From Peptococcaceae bacterium BRH_c23 (GTDB lineage Bacteria > Bacillota_B > Desulfitobacteriia > Desulfitobacteriales > Desulfitobacteriaceae): a DNA stretch of 6,126 bases. Below are positions 1-5,345 of the stretch, in pieces (the first letter of the stretch is position 1; every line of letters starts with the position of its first letter). The DNA lies in contig LADV01000171.1 of the NCBI GenBank assembly GCA_000961805.1, positions 1 through 6,126 of the forward strand, written 5' to 3'. Below the pieces are notes generated by a model that was not told where the DNA came from, searched no databases, and saw nothing but the letters and a program-made list of their open reading frames with translations. The translations under genes and the position numbers were made by a program.

Positions 1-7
1 ACCGAAG

Positions 8-36
8 ACTCGATGTTCAGCTTTAGCTGGACGAGT
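8..36 (-). terminator. Hairpin directly after the DUF35 gene, possible terminator
   Basis: The stop codon of the DUF35 gene (37-39) is followed at once by an inverted repeat. ACTC at 8-11 pairs with GAGT at 33-36, and GTTCAGC at 15-21 pairs with GCTGGAC at 26-32 (one G-T pair), with a 4-base loop and a 3-base bulge. The position fits an end-of-gene or intercistronic structure. No T-tract follows on the minus strand in the 7 bases left in the window, so it may not terminate and transcription may continue off the left edge. Confidence 0.4.
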
Positions 37-462
37 TCACTTCTGATAAATGGGTCTAAACTTGTAGCCTAATAAACTATTGCCATTCTCGTCTAATCGA
101 ATTGTCTCAAAAAACAACTCCATATCCATACCTATCTGTACTGAATCCTCATGAGCTTCACATCCACCAATGATGGAAAAAACCCTTACTTGTTCCGGTA
201 AGTCTACTCTGCCCGTAATATAGGGTGCCTCAAAGCCTTGAGGTGCCATTTCGTTGACTGAGAAAGTATATAACTTCCCCTTTTTACTTAAAGGTATTTC
301 TTCCATAGTGTTTTCCACAAGACAATTTGGACATATAGATCGTTTGGGGAATGTCACCAAGCTGCATTCTTGGCACCTTGAGCCGAGAAGATAGCCCTTT
401 TCCAGAGACTCACCCGGTAGGACGAAAAGCCCTTCGGCAATGTTCTTTATTTGATCGTTCAT
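37..462 (-). CDS. Zn-ribbon / OB-fold acyl-CoA-associated protein (DUF35 family)
   Basis: This 141-residue protein has the full DUF35 layout. A short N-terminal helical part is followed by a rubredoxin-like zinc ribbon with Cys30-x2-Cys33 and Cys44-x2-Cys47, then an OB-fold from about residue 58 to the end (KGKLYTFSVNEMAPQGF, then PYITGRVDLPEQVRVFSII). Family knowledge: such proteins are small non-catalytic or accessory subunits of thiolases, lipid-transfer aldolases and MaoC-type hydratases (ChsH2-like) acting on CoA thioesters in the cytoplasm. Start ATG at 462 is preceded by AAGGTGA with about 9 bases between. It is last of three co-directional genes, 126 bp after the ligase, so its CoA-dependent partner is probably encoded off the left edge. 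The length is normal and all four zinc ligands are present. The family is clear; the exact pathway is not. Confidence 0.88.
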   Translation of the reverse strand: MNDQIKNIAEGLFVLPGESLEKGYLLGSRCQECSLVTFPKRSICPNCLVENTMEEIPLSKKGKLYTFSVNEMAPQGFEAPYITGRVDLPEQVRVFSIIGGCEAHEDSVQIGMDMELFFETIRLDENGNSLLGYKFRPIYQK

Positions 463-588
463 CTATAACTGTCACCTTTTTCAATCATTCGAAGTCTGCA
501 CCCCGAACTTATTTCGGTGTAACCTTAAAGTTGCCACCATCTTCTCCATGAGCTAAATTGATTACCCATAAACCATTAATCGTAAAGA

Positions 589-1956
589 TCACTTTTCATA
601 TAGCTTTTCTATTAACTGGGTCTTCTTGGTTGATCGGTCTAAAGAATTAAAGGGTACCCAATTAATGGACGGCCTAATCTTTAATTGCTTATGCATCTGT
701 ACGAGAATTTGGTGTTCTAAAGGCCCCAAGTCGCCTTCCCTGATTCCTTCCCCGTACTCAAGTTTGAGTTTTAACGGAGGAACAACTCGGGGAGGTCGCT
801 GATCAAGAACGATTCTAAAGACACCACTGACCTTGGGAACGAAGGATTGGATGATTCCTTGTATTGCCGCCGGATAAACAGGGACCCCTTTTACCTTAAG
901 CATGTCATCAGCCCGCCCTACTACTTTGTACCTCATACCCGATCGACCACAAGGACAAGGTTTGGTAAAGACTTGATGAATATCATTAAGTGTGAAACGT
1001 AGACTGAAAAAGAAATGTCCTGATTTTGGTTCGATGGGTGTAAAGACTGCTAAGCCAGTTGCACCATCCTCTAATGGGATTGACTCTTTGGTTTCCGGAT
1101 CAACAAGTTCATAATAACAATAATCACCAGCTACCCAGTGCATACCTTGGTACACCGGGTGATCACAAGAAACGCCGTACCCGGCACCGATATCAAATAC
1201 TTTTGCCCCATACTCACTTTCCAGCCTTGTTCTCAACTCCGGGATACCAGCTCCTGGCTCCGCCCCTAAAATAAGTGTTTTGAATCCTATATTTTTAATA
1301 GGTTCCTTCAAGACATCCTCTGCACGCTCAATTAAATGGATTGCTAACGATGGTGTTCCCGTAAAAACAGTAGGCTTAAAAGCTTTAAAAAATGTAAGCA
1401 AGCGTTCTGTACCAGCTTCCGCTCCCATAGGGATGATTGTAAGGCCAGGAACGCTTCTATACCAAAATAACTGAGGGGTTCCGGCAGCGTGCATACTTAA
1501 GCCAAAGCATAATGCCATACGATCACCTGGTCGAATTCCGGCTCTCCAAGCAATTCGCCCGAAAATGTCTGCAACCCGATCTAACCCACTTCTAAAAAGA
1601 GGATAGGGTGTTGGGATGCCAGTCGTTCCAGAGGTTGACGATAATAAGAAAAGATCGTTAAATCGCTCTTCACCAAACAAATCGCGATAAACTCGAGTCA
1701 GATCGAAGTCCCCTTCTTGCATTGCCCCACGGAAATCTTCCTGACTGATAATCGGTATCGCCCGCGCAAAATCCTCAAATGATCGAATATCCTCAGGTTT
1801 AACACCTGCTTTATCCATCCGACGCCGCTCAAATGGGACCTTCTCATAAAAAAAACGAATTGCTTTCTGAAGACCTTCCCACTGGATTTCCCTCATTTTT
1901 GGAGTGTTTAATATTGGCTCGACTTCCATATCGAAATATGTTTGCTCGGCATCCAA
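589..1956 (-). CDS. Phenylacetate-CoA ligase family (PaaK-like) acyl-CoA synthetase
   Basis: ANL-superfamily adenylating enzyme: carboxylic acid + ATP + CoA gives acyl-CoA + AMP + PPi, in the cytoplasm. I start it at TTG 1956 (455 residues) because GGGGAGGTG lies at the right distance before it; the longer frame from TTG 1974 would begin inside that ribosome site. In this numbering the phosphate loop LSSTSGTTGIPTP is near residues 105-117, the PaaK-type cysteine motif PCPCGR precedes the GRADDMLKVKGVPVYP hinge at about 347-362, and the C-terminal domain ends with STKKTQLIEKL, where the catalytic lysine of the family lies. Length is slightly above typical PaaK (about 420-440). It sits 79 bp after tetR and before DUF35, suggesting co-transcription. 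The substrate cannot be read from the sequence: phenylacetate, another aryl acid, or a fatty or polycyclic acid are all possible, and KstR2-like regulation makes the latter attractive. Confidence 0.88.
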   Translation of the reverse strand: MDAEQTYFDMEVEPILNTPKMREIQWEGLQKAIRFFYEKVPFERRRMDKAGVKPEDIRSFEDFARAIPIISQEDFRGAMQEGDFDLTRVYRDLFGEERFNDLFLLSSTSGTTGIPTPYPLFRSGLDRVADIFGRIAWRAGIRPGDRMALCFGLSMHAAGTPQLFWYRSVPGLTIIPMGAEAGTERLLTFFKAFKPTVFTGTPSLAIHLIERAEDVLKEPIKNIGFKTLILGAEPGAGIPELRTRLESEYGAKVFDIGAGYGVSCDHPVYQGMHWVAGDYCYYELVDPETKESIPLEDGATGLAVFTPIEPKSGHFFFSLRFTLNDIHQVFTKPCPCGRSGMRYKVVGRADDMLKVKGVPVYPAAIQGIIQSFVPKVSGVFRIVLDQRPPRVVPPLKLKLEYGEGIREGDLGPLEHQILVQMHKQLKIRPSINWVPFNSLDRSTKKTQLIEKLYEK

Positions 1957-1960
1957 AAAA

Positions 1961-1971
1961 CTACACCTCCC
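1961..1971 (-). promoter_or_regulatory. Ribosome binding site fixing the TTG start of the ligase
   Basis: On the minus strand GGGGAGGTG is followed by about 7 bases and then TTG GAT GCC. A TTG at 1974-1972 in the same frame overlaps this site and so cannot be the start it serves. The next ATG (1929) is 18 bases further from the usual spacing. This is the main evidence for starting the gene at 1956. Confidence 0.75.
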
Positions 1972-2035
1972 CAACTATAGAAATACTCATCCAATGCTAT
2001 ACGGTTAAACTTTGGCAGTGGAATCATTAATTTAA

Positions 2036-2599
2036 TCAACCTTTAGTAATAGCCTTCATGACAAATTCGCAGACCATCGATGCCACTACATCCGGCGGAA
2101 ATCTCTCCCCTCCTTTAAACCACTTATAGGGCCAAGTGCAAGTTCCTAAAATTATATGCGCCATAACAGTTACATCCGAGTCTATAATAAAGCCCGCTTC
2201 AATCCCTTCCGAAAGCAAATTTTTGAAGACATTTAAATACTCTTCCTGTGTTTCTTTAATAATTAAGCTTTCCTGCGAATCGAGCGACCGAATTTCATCA
2301 TGAATAACTGCAACATATTCGGGGTTAGTTAAAACAGTGAGGGTGTGATCATAGACAGCCTGACGAAGTTTTTCGTAAACTGTAAAGTTTGAAGCTTCTA
2401 CATTTCTAACGGTCTGATACAGACGAAAACCGATATCTTCAACTAAAGTATGTAACAATTCTTGTTTGCTCTTAATGTGATAATACAGACTAGCCTTTTT
2501 GATTTCCAAATCATAAGCTATATCCTCCATTGAGGTAGCTTCATATCCTTTTTGGTGGAATAGCTTGAGCGCCGATTTTATAATATCGTTCTTATCCAT
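2036..2599 (-). CDS. TetR/AcrR-family repressor, KstR2/FadR-like
   Basis: This 187-residue regulator has an N-terminal TetR helix-turn-helix (about residues 6-50): IIKSALKLFHQKGYEATSM, then DIAYDLEIKKASLYYHIKSK, a near-canonical recognition helix. The C-terminal ligand domain ends with a W-x3-W-F-x-G-G-x-x-x-P-P-D-V motif (about residues 156-170), which I associate with KstR2-type regulators that sense CoA thioesters. Start ATG 2599 has GGGAAGGAAG upstream. It is the first gene of the leftward unit, behind a strong promoter overlapped by a dyad operator, so it most likely represses itself and the ligase and DUF35 genes until an acyl-CoA accumulates. The fold is certain; ligand and regulon are inferred. 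Confidence 0.9.
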   Translation of the reverse strand: MDKNDIIKSALKLFHQKGYEATSMEDIAYDLEIKKASLYYHIKSKQELLHTLVEDIGFRLYQTVRNVEASNFTVYEKLRQAVYDHTLTVLTNPEYVAVIHDEIRSLDSQESLIIKETQEEYLNVFKNLLSEGIEAGFIIDSDVTVMAHIILGTCTWPYKWFKGGERFPPDVVASMVCEFVMKAITKG

Positions 2600-2623
2600 T
2601 TATATCTTCCTTCCCTAGCTGCC

Positions 2624-2643
2624 TACCTACCGTTCGGTAGTTA
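2624..2643. promoter_or_regulatory. TetR operator dyad
   Basis: CTACCG (2627-2632), TT, CGGTAG (2635-2640) is a perfect 6-bp inverted repeat, extended by TA/TA at the outer ends to 20 bp with one mismatch per side. It lies 4 bp downstream of the -10 box of the tetR promoter, covering the expected transcription start, and before the tetR ribosome site. Family knowledge: TetR repressors commonly use such ACCG..CGGT dyads and autoregulate. Confidence 0.7.
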
Positions 2644-2647
2644 ACTA

Positions 2648-2676
2648 ATTGTAATATTCAGACTATTGTTTGTCAA
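2648..2676 (-). promoter_or_regulatory. Sigma-A-type promoter of the tetR-ligase-DUF35 unit
   Basis: On the minus strand a perfect -35 TTGACA (2671-2676) is followed by exactly 17 bp and a -10 TACAAT (2648-2653), one base from consensus. Transcription should start near 2641, giving a leader of about 40 bases to the tetR start codon and placing the operator at the start point. Confidence 0.8.
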
Positions 2677-2755
2677 GGGTTAAAAAGAGCCTTGCACCAC
2701 TTTATATTAATAGCTAATAACAATGATTAGTAATACTTGATGAAGTTTCAGCCAA

Positions 2756-3125
2756 CTACATCCTCGGGAGGACAGCGAGTCCGCTCGGTATCATCAGACA
2801 TTCGTCGACATGCTCAAGCATCGCCTTGAGCAGTACCGGTTTGTAGGAGAAACTCATATCCATGGTCTTGACCATATCCATAAACTTGTCTTTCATATTG
2901 GCAAGGGTAATAATGTCCCAACTATACAAACTTCAAGTAGGTTTCTGCTAAGATATTATTTCTCATTGGCACAAACAGTTTGCTTTCTAAGTCCTGAGCA
3001 TAGTATTTAACCCCATTAATTCTAACCGTGGAAAGTTTCAACATACGACATTTTTTAACAAAAAAAAGAATTTCTGTCTTGCGGACTTTCCGGCAAAGAA
3101 TCTCTTTTGGGGTAAGAGTAGATCA
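2756..3125 (-). pseudogene. Decayed coding region with a helicase-like segment
   Basis: No intact gene is present from about 2690 to 3260, but the minus strand carries protein-like reading in two frames. Bases 3125-2922 are open for 67 codons after a TGA, including LCRKVRKTEILFFVKKC, VRINGVKYYAQDLESKLF and NNILAETYLKFV before a TAG. One frame over, bases 2932-2756 read WDIITLANMKDKFMDMVKT and MDMSFSYKPVLLKAMLEHVD before TAG. The SYKPVLLKAML segment resembles, from memory, a motif in the C-terminal part of restriction-type DEAD/DEAH helicases. A single frameshift near 2925 would join the two pieces. A 46-codon ORF from ATG 2896 exists but has no ribosome site. I read this as a remnant; the family is tentative. 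Confidence 0.35.
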
Positions 3126-3201
3126 TAGGTTTTCCAGATCGTTCAGGCCTTCAGATAACTCCTTTTCCGGCCAGAGCATTCATTGCACTGCAATAGGCGG
3201 G

Positions 3202-3236
3202 AAAAAATTAAGGCGTCCCTCACAGGACTGCCTTAA
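3202..3236 (-). terminator. Rho-independent terminator closing the subtilisin transcript
   Basis: On the minus strand TTAAGGC-A-GTCC, a 6-base loop, and GGAC-GCCTTAA form an 11-bp stem with a one-base bulge, followed directly by TTTTTT (A-run at 3202-3207 on the plus strand). The stem arms are 3230-3236 plus 3225-3228, and 3215-3218 plus 3208-3214. It lies 28 bp after the HicB-like stop and 122 bp after the subtilisin stop. No T-tract follows in the plus direction, so it acts for leftward transcripts. Confidence 0.85.
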
Positions 3237-3263
3237 ATAAAACAGCAAATTATTATTTTTAGC

Positions 3264-3371
3264 TTATTGGATTCCTAAGTGCTCCTTTAAGGCTTCTTGG
3301 AGAATGGATGAGAACTTGACATTATGTTCTTCTGTGCTCTTACCTTCATTGAACCTTTTTAGTCTTTTGCT
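3264..3371 (-). pseudogene. C-terminal remnant of a HicB-like antitoxin
   Basis: In the frame shifted from the subtilisin gene and overlapping its last 13 bases, the minus strand reads KRLKRFNEGKSTEEHN followed by VKFSSILQEALKEHLGIQ and a TAA at 3264-3266. The ending FSxxLQEALKExLGI is typical of the ribbon-helix-helix C-terminus of HicB-family type II antitoxins. The frame is open only from about 3386, has no start codon, and the N-terminal HicB part is missing, being replaced by the subtilisin sequence. No HicA-like partner is visible. I infer a truncated gene cut where the protease unit now sits. A short CopG-like protein is the alternative. Confidence 0.5.
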
Positions 3372-4321
3372 AAATCTAACAAACCATTACCTTCCAAGCA
3401 CTTTGGATTACCAAGAGCATTTGTTCTCTTTATTAATTGAGCATAAATTTCATTTTCCGATAAGGTTCTTTCAAATTCTTTTTCACATTGTTTAATAATT
3501 AATGCAGATCCTCCCGAAACGTGTGGTGTTGCCATTGAAGTCCCTCTCAATGTTGCATATCCTCCACCTATATATGTTGACAAGATTCCATCTCCTGGGG
3601 CAACCAAATCTACATTCTTATTTGAATTACTGAAACAAGCTATTTTTTTATTTAAATCAACTGCACCCACTTCTACAACTTCTTGATATGCACCTGGGTA
3701 GTCTAACTCATCTGTTTGGGGGCTACAATCTCCACCATTACCAGCTGCACAAACGACTAATATATCGTTATTCACTGCATTTTTTACAGCCTGGTGTAGT
3801 TCTGAAACATCTTGAGGTCCTCCTAAAGACATTGAGATTACTCGTGCTTTTTCTCCACTAGGACCTCTCCAGTTTACCGCATAATTAATCCCATTTATAA
3901 TCCACTCATATGCCCCCGATCCATTACCTGCAAGAACTTTTACAATGAGTAGCTTGGCTAATGGTGCTACTCCTAAAACACCTATATTGTTTTCTGATGC
4001 CGCAATTGTACCTGCTACATGAGTACCATGCCCCACATTATCAGAAAAGTTATTAGGATCATTATCATAATCTGTAGTAAAATTGCGTCCGCCAATAATA
4101 CGATCTTTCAAATCTACATGATTGGTTTGGCATCCTGTATCTAATACAGCAACTACAATGTCCTTACCCTTTTCACTCTTATCCCATGCCGTTGGGGCGT
4201 TAACAAGTTTCACACCGGCAGGTATTTCAGTAAAAGTAGCCTCGGCAGCAATCGATAATACTTCATAAGGAATTAATTTTACGTCATTATTATTTAATTC
4301 ATTTGAATAGTTATGACTCAT
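3359..4321 (-). CDS. Intracellular subtilisin-type serine protease (S8 family)
   Basis: 320 residues, the usual length of Bacillus intracellular serine proteases. The catalytic triad is complete: Asp61 (VAVLDTGC), His98 (GHGTHVAGTIA), Ser262 (GTSMATPHVSG), with oxyanion Asn195 (AAGNGG). There is no signal peptide or extracellular pro-domain. Instead residues 15-19 read K-LIPY, the short pro-sequence that in characterised intracellular subtilisins occupies the active site until cleaved. It should therefore be made as a latent cytoplasmic enzyme that degrades proteins in late growth or sporulation. Start ATG 4321 follows GAGGTGAAGAAAG. Upstream neighbours on the same strand are a 49-codon ORF (6-bp gap) and an XRE regulator; a terminator follows. 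The base composition is visibly more AT-rich than in the ligase gene. Family assignment is secure; physiological substrate is unknown. Confidence 0.93.
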   Translation of the reverse strand: MSHNYSNELNNNDVKLIPYEVLSIAAEATFTEIPAGVKLVNAPTAWDKSEKGKDIVVAVLDTGCQTNHVDLKDRIIGGRNFTTDYDNDPNNFSDNVGHGTHVAGTIAASENNIGVLGVAPLAKLLIVKVLAGNGSGAYEWIINGINYAVNWRGPSGEKARVISMSLGGPQDVSELHQAVKNAVNNDILVVCAAGNGGDCSPQTDELDYPGAYQEVVEVGAVDLNKKIACFSNSNKNVDLVAPGDGILSTYIGGGYATLRGTSMATPHVSGGSALIIKQCEKEFERTLSENEIYAQLIKRTNALGNPKCLEGNGLLDLAKD

Positions 4322-4327
4322 CTTTCT

Positions 4328-4477
4328 TCACCTCAAAATCATTTTATTATAAAACTCCTTCCCCCCAATCGATCTAGTTTTCTTAGATAACGATAGTATT
4401 TCCCTCCTTTTCTGTGGTGTCGACTTGACATGGGACCATACGTCGGATGCTTCAATGGGGCGAGGGAAAATGCTCAT
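4328..4477 (-). CDS. Unrecognised 49-residue ORF just upstream of the subtilisin
   Basis: An open frame from ATG 4477 to TGA 4328-4330 fills the gap between the XRE gene (27 bp upstream edge) and the subtilisin (6 bp downstream edge); its stop overlaps the subtilisin ribosome site. The product starts MSIFPRPIEASDVWSHVKST and continues QKRREILSLSKKTRSIGGK, so it is small, basic and predicted helical, with no membrane segment or cysteines. No clear ribosome site precedes the ATG, and the frame is open 6 codons further upstream to a TAA. I do not recognise the family. It could be a real translationally coupled small protein, for example a protease partner, the remnant of a longer gene, or a chance frame. 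Confidence 0.35.
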   Translation of the reverse strand: MSIFPRPIEASDVWSHVKSTPQKRREILSLSKKTRSIGGKEFYNKMILR

Positions 4478-4503
4478 TTGACGTATTCGCAATGATTACG
4501 TTA

Positions 4504-4743
4504 CTAAAATGTTACCCTAGGGTCATTCCTGTGCTTTTGACGGCAGTCAGTTTCAGACCCCAGGTAGATAAGATCTAGGGTAACTCCATAAAGATTAATA
4601 AGTTTCGATAATAAATTGTATTCTATCTGACCAGAATCAATCTCCAATTCTTTTATCGTCTCAGTTGATACTCCACAATATCTGGCAACCTCATCTTCCG
4701 CATACCCGCAGGAAACTCTAACAGCGCGCATGGTAAATTGCAT
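4504..4743 (-). CDS. Small XRE-family helix-turn-helix regulator
   Basis: 79 residues when started at ATG 4743, which has GCGGAGG about 9 bases upstream; the same frame can be read from TTG 4785, but that would put the ribosome site inside the gene. Residues 3-37 form the XRE/Cro-type helix-turn-helix: FTMRAVRVSCGY, EDEVARYCGVS, TETIKELEIDSG. The part to about residue 62 (YNLLSKLINLYGVTLDLIYLG) completes the five-helix fold, and the tail is short and polar. Family knowledge: such single-domain DNA-binding proteins are often prophage- or element-type repressors. It lies 26 bp before a small ORF and then the subtilisin, all leftward, so it may regulate that unit. Its DNA target is not evident. 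Confidence 0.85.
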   Translation of the reverse strand: MQFTMRAVRVSCGYAEDEVARYCGVSTETIKELEIDSGQIEYNLLSKLINLYGVTLDLIYLGSETDCRQKHRNDPRVTF

Positions 4744-5027
4744 AATTTCAAACCTCCGCTCGTACCAGTAGGACTTTGGTCCCAAATTGTGCGATTCATT
4801 TAGGCAATTCCAGCATATACCAGCTTGGTTGTCGAAATCGTTAAAATATTGTCAACTAAAACCTTATTTCTTGGACGATCGGTACAGTAGTCGCCTAATG
4901 TGTAATAGCAGGAATTTCGCCTTATAAAGGATTTCCCACGAGTGTTGGGAATTAAATCTCATTACTATTATTATTTTTAATTCTGTAATACCAATGAAAC
5001 AGGCGACATAATTTTGATATTGCATGC
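4744..5027. other. Intergenic region upstream of the XRE gene
   Basis: I see no convincing gene here. On the minus strand a good -35-like TTGACA lies at 4850-4855, but 17 bp later there is only ACAACC, so a promoter is doubtful. A 6-bp hairpin TTCCCA (7-base loop) TGGGAA lies at about 4933-4951. One minus-strand frame (4958-4800) is open for 52 codons, containing YYTLGDYCTDRPRNKVLVDN, but has no usual start codon or ribosome site. Confidence 0.4.
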
Positions 5028-5041
5028 AAAAAAAAGATAAG
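5014..5041 (+). promoter_or_regulatory. Candidate promoter of an antisense RNA
   Basis: TTGATA (5014-5019) is followed 16 bp later by GATAAG (5036-5041), four of six matches to TATAAT. Transcription would start near 5048 and run through the complement of the toxin 3' UTR. The signal is moderate, and it overlaps the terminator of the minus-strand toxin transcript, as expected for convergent type I loci. Confidence 0.3.
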
Positions 5042-5056
5042 GAAATATCCTTATCT
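5028..5056 (-). terminator. Rho-independent terminator of the toxin mRNA
   Basis: AGATAAGGA (5035-5043) and TCCTTATCT (5048-5056) form a perfect 9-bp stem with a 4-base loop. On the minus strand the stem is followed by eight Ts (A-run 5028-5035). It lies about 83 bp after the stop codon of the 33-residue toxin, leaving a long 3' UTR. Confidence 0.88.
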
Positions 5057-5119
5057 GTGCGGGCAAGGCAACCTTACCGGTTGGTGAGAAGTAGCTCGGT
5101 TTGGCGCTGGCTACTTTTT
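5048..5119 (+). ncRNA. Possible antisense antitoxin RNA
   Basis: The plus strand between the candidate promoter (5014-5041) and a hairpin with five Ts (5089-5119) would give a transcript of about 70 bases, fully complementary to the 3' UTR of the toxin mRNA. It can fold further: CAACC (5069-5073) and GGTTG (5079-5083) form a small stem. Family knowledge: type I systems such as txpA/RatA use a convergent RNA overlapping the toxin mRNA 3' end. Nothing in the sequence proves transcription, and an antisense RNA could start elsewhere. Confidence 0.35.
5089..5119 (+). terminator. Hairpin with T-run in the toxin 3' UTR
   Basis: AAGTAGC (5089-5095) pairs with GCTACTT (5110-5116), 7 bp plus a G-T pair, enclosing 14 bases; five Ts (5115-5119) follow on the plus strand. 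On the minus strand there is no T-run after it, so it would terminate plus-strand RNA and act only as a 3' UTR stem in the toxin mRNA. Confidence 0.5.
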
Positions 5120-5138
5120 ACCTGTCAAGAAAAATAAT

Positions 5139-5240
5139 TTACCTACTAATTGCTTTTATCACCTCCACGATTAAAACTAGTAAACTTACTAGTAATGAAC
5201 AGGATCCGATCGCAATCATCATCGTTTCATATGTTTTCAT
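5139..5240 (-). CDS. Holin-like mini-toxin, putative type I toxin
   Basis: A 33-residue product starting MKTYETMMIAIGSC, with one hydrophobic segment (residues 7-25, ending LLVSLLVLIV) and a short E-x2-K-x3-R basic tail. This matches the Firmicute putative holin-like toxin family (Hol-Tox), whose members begin M-x-TYEAL and have a single membrane helix. Start ATG 5240 is preceded by GGGAGG with about 10 bases between. Family knowledge: such peptides insert in the membrane and are controlled by an antisense RNA. The context agrees: an independent unit, a leader with promoter-like boxes, a long structured 3' UTR and a strong terminator. The opposite strand has a longer open frame, but it is only the antisense of this gene. 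Confidence 0.75.
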   Translation of the reverse strand: MKTYETMMIAIGSCSLLVSLLVLIVEVIKAISR

Positions 5241-5309
5241 GAGCCCAGTTCCTCCCTTCAGAGAGAAATTGGTTGCTTACCCGCAAAACGCGATATTTAG
5301 TTCTATTAC

Positions 5310-5339
5310 AATATATACGGTTATCATACCGTTAGTCAT
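5310..5339 (-). promoter_or_regulatory. Candidate toxin promoter with dyad in the spacer
   Basis: On the minus strand ATGACT (5334-5339) lies 16-18 bp before overlapping -10-like boxes TATATA (5312-5317) and TATATT (5310-5315). The spacer contains ACGGT (5317-5321) and ACCGT (5328-5332), a 5-bp inverted repeat. The start site would be near 5303, giving a leader of about 63 bases with the toxin ribosome site. The -35 match is only moderate; TATGAT at 5322-5327 is an alternative -10. Confidence 0.35.
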
Positions 5340-5345
5340 TTTTCC

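Noticed and set aside
351..2030. Plus-strand open frames of 64-71 codons antisense to the DUF35 and ligase genes
   Set aside because: Shadows of well-supported minus-strand genes, with no family features.
2810..3240. Two plus-strand open frames of 66 and 70 codons
   Set aside because: No ribosome sites and no family-like sequence; the opposite strand reads as the better protein remnant, and the second frame runs into a minus-strand terminator.
3304..3495. Plus-strand 63-codon open frame antisense to the subtilisin end
   Set aside because: Leucine-rich composition is a by-product of the AT-rich antisense strand; no ribosome site.
4328..4339. Four-codon leader ORF (ATG ATT TTG AGG TGA) before the subtilisin
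   Set aside because: It is in frame with the 49-codon ORF and its AAGGAG is 12 bases away, so it is not convincing as a separate leader; the nearby TATAAT has no -35.
4800..4958. Minus-strand frame open for 52 codons upstream of the XRE gene
   Set aside because: Protein-like reading but no ATG, GTG or TTG start, no ribosome site and no family I recognise; chance cannot be excluded.
5057..5119. Riboswitch, for example c-di-GMP-like, on the plus strand
   Set aside because: The conserved cores I know are absent and no plus-strand gene follows; antisense RNA or toxin 3' UTR structure explains it better.
5100..5128. TTGACA at 5123-5128 on the minus strand as a promoter
   Set aside because: Nothing resembling a -10 box lies 16-18 bp downstream and no gene follows.
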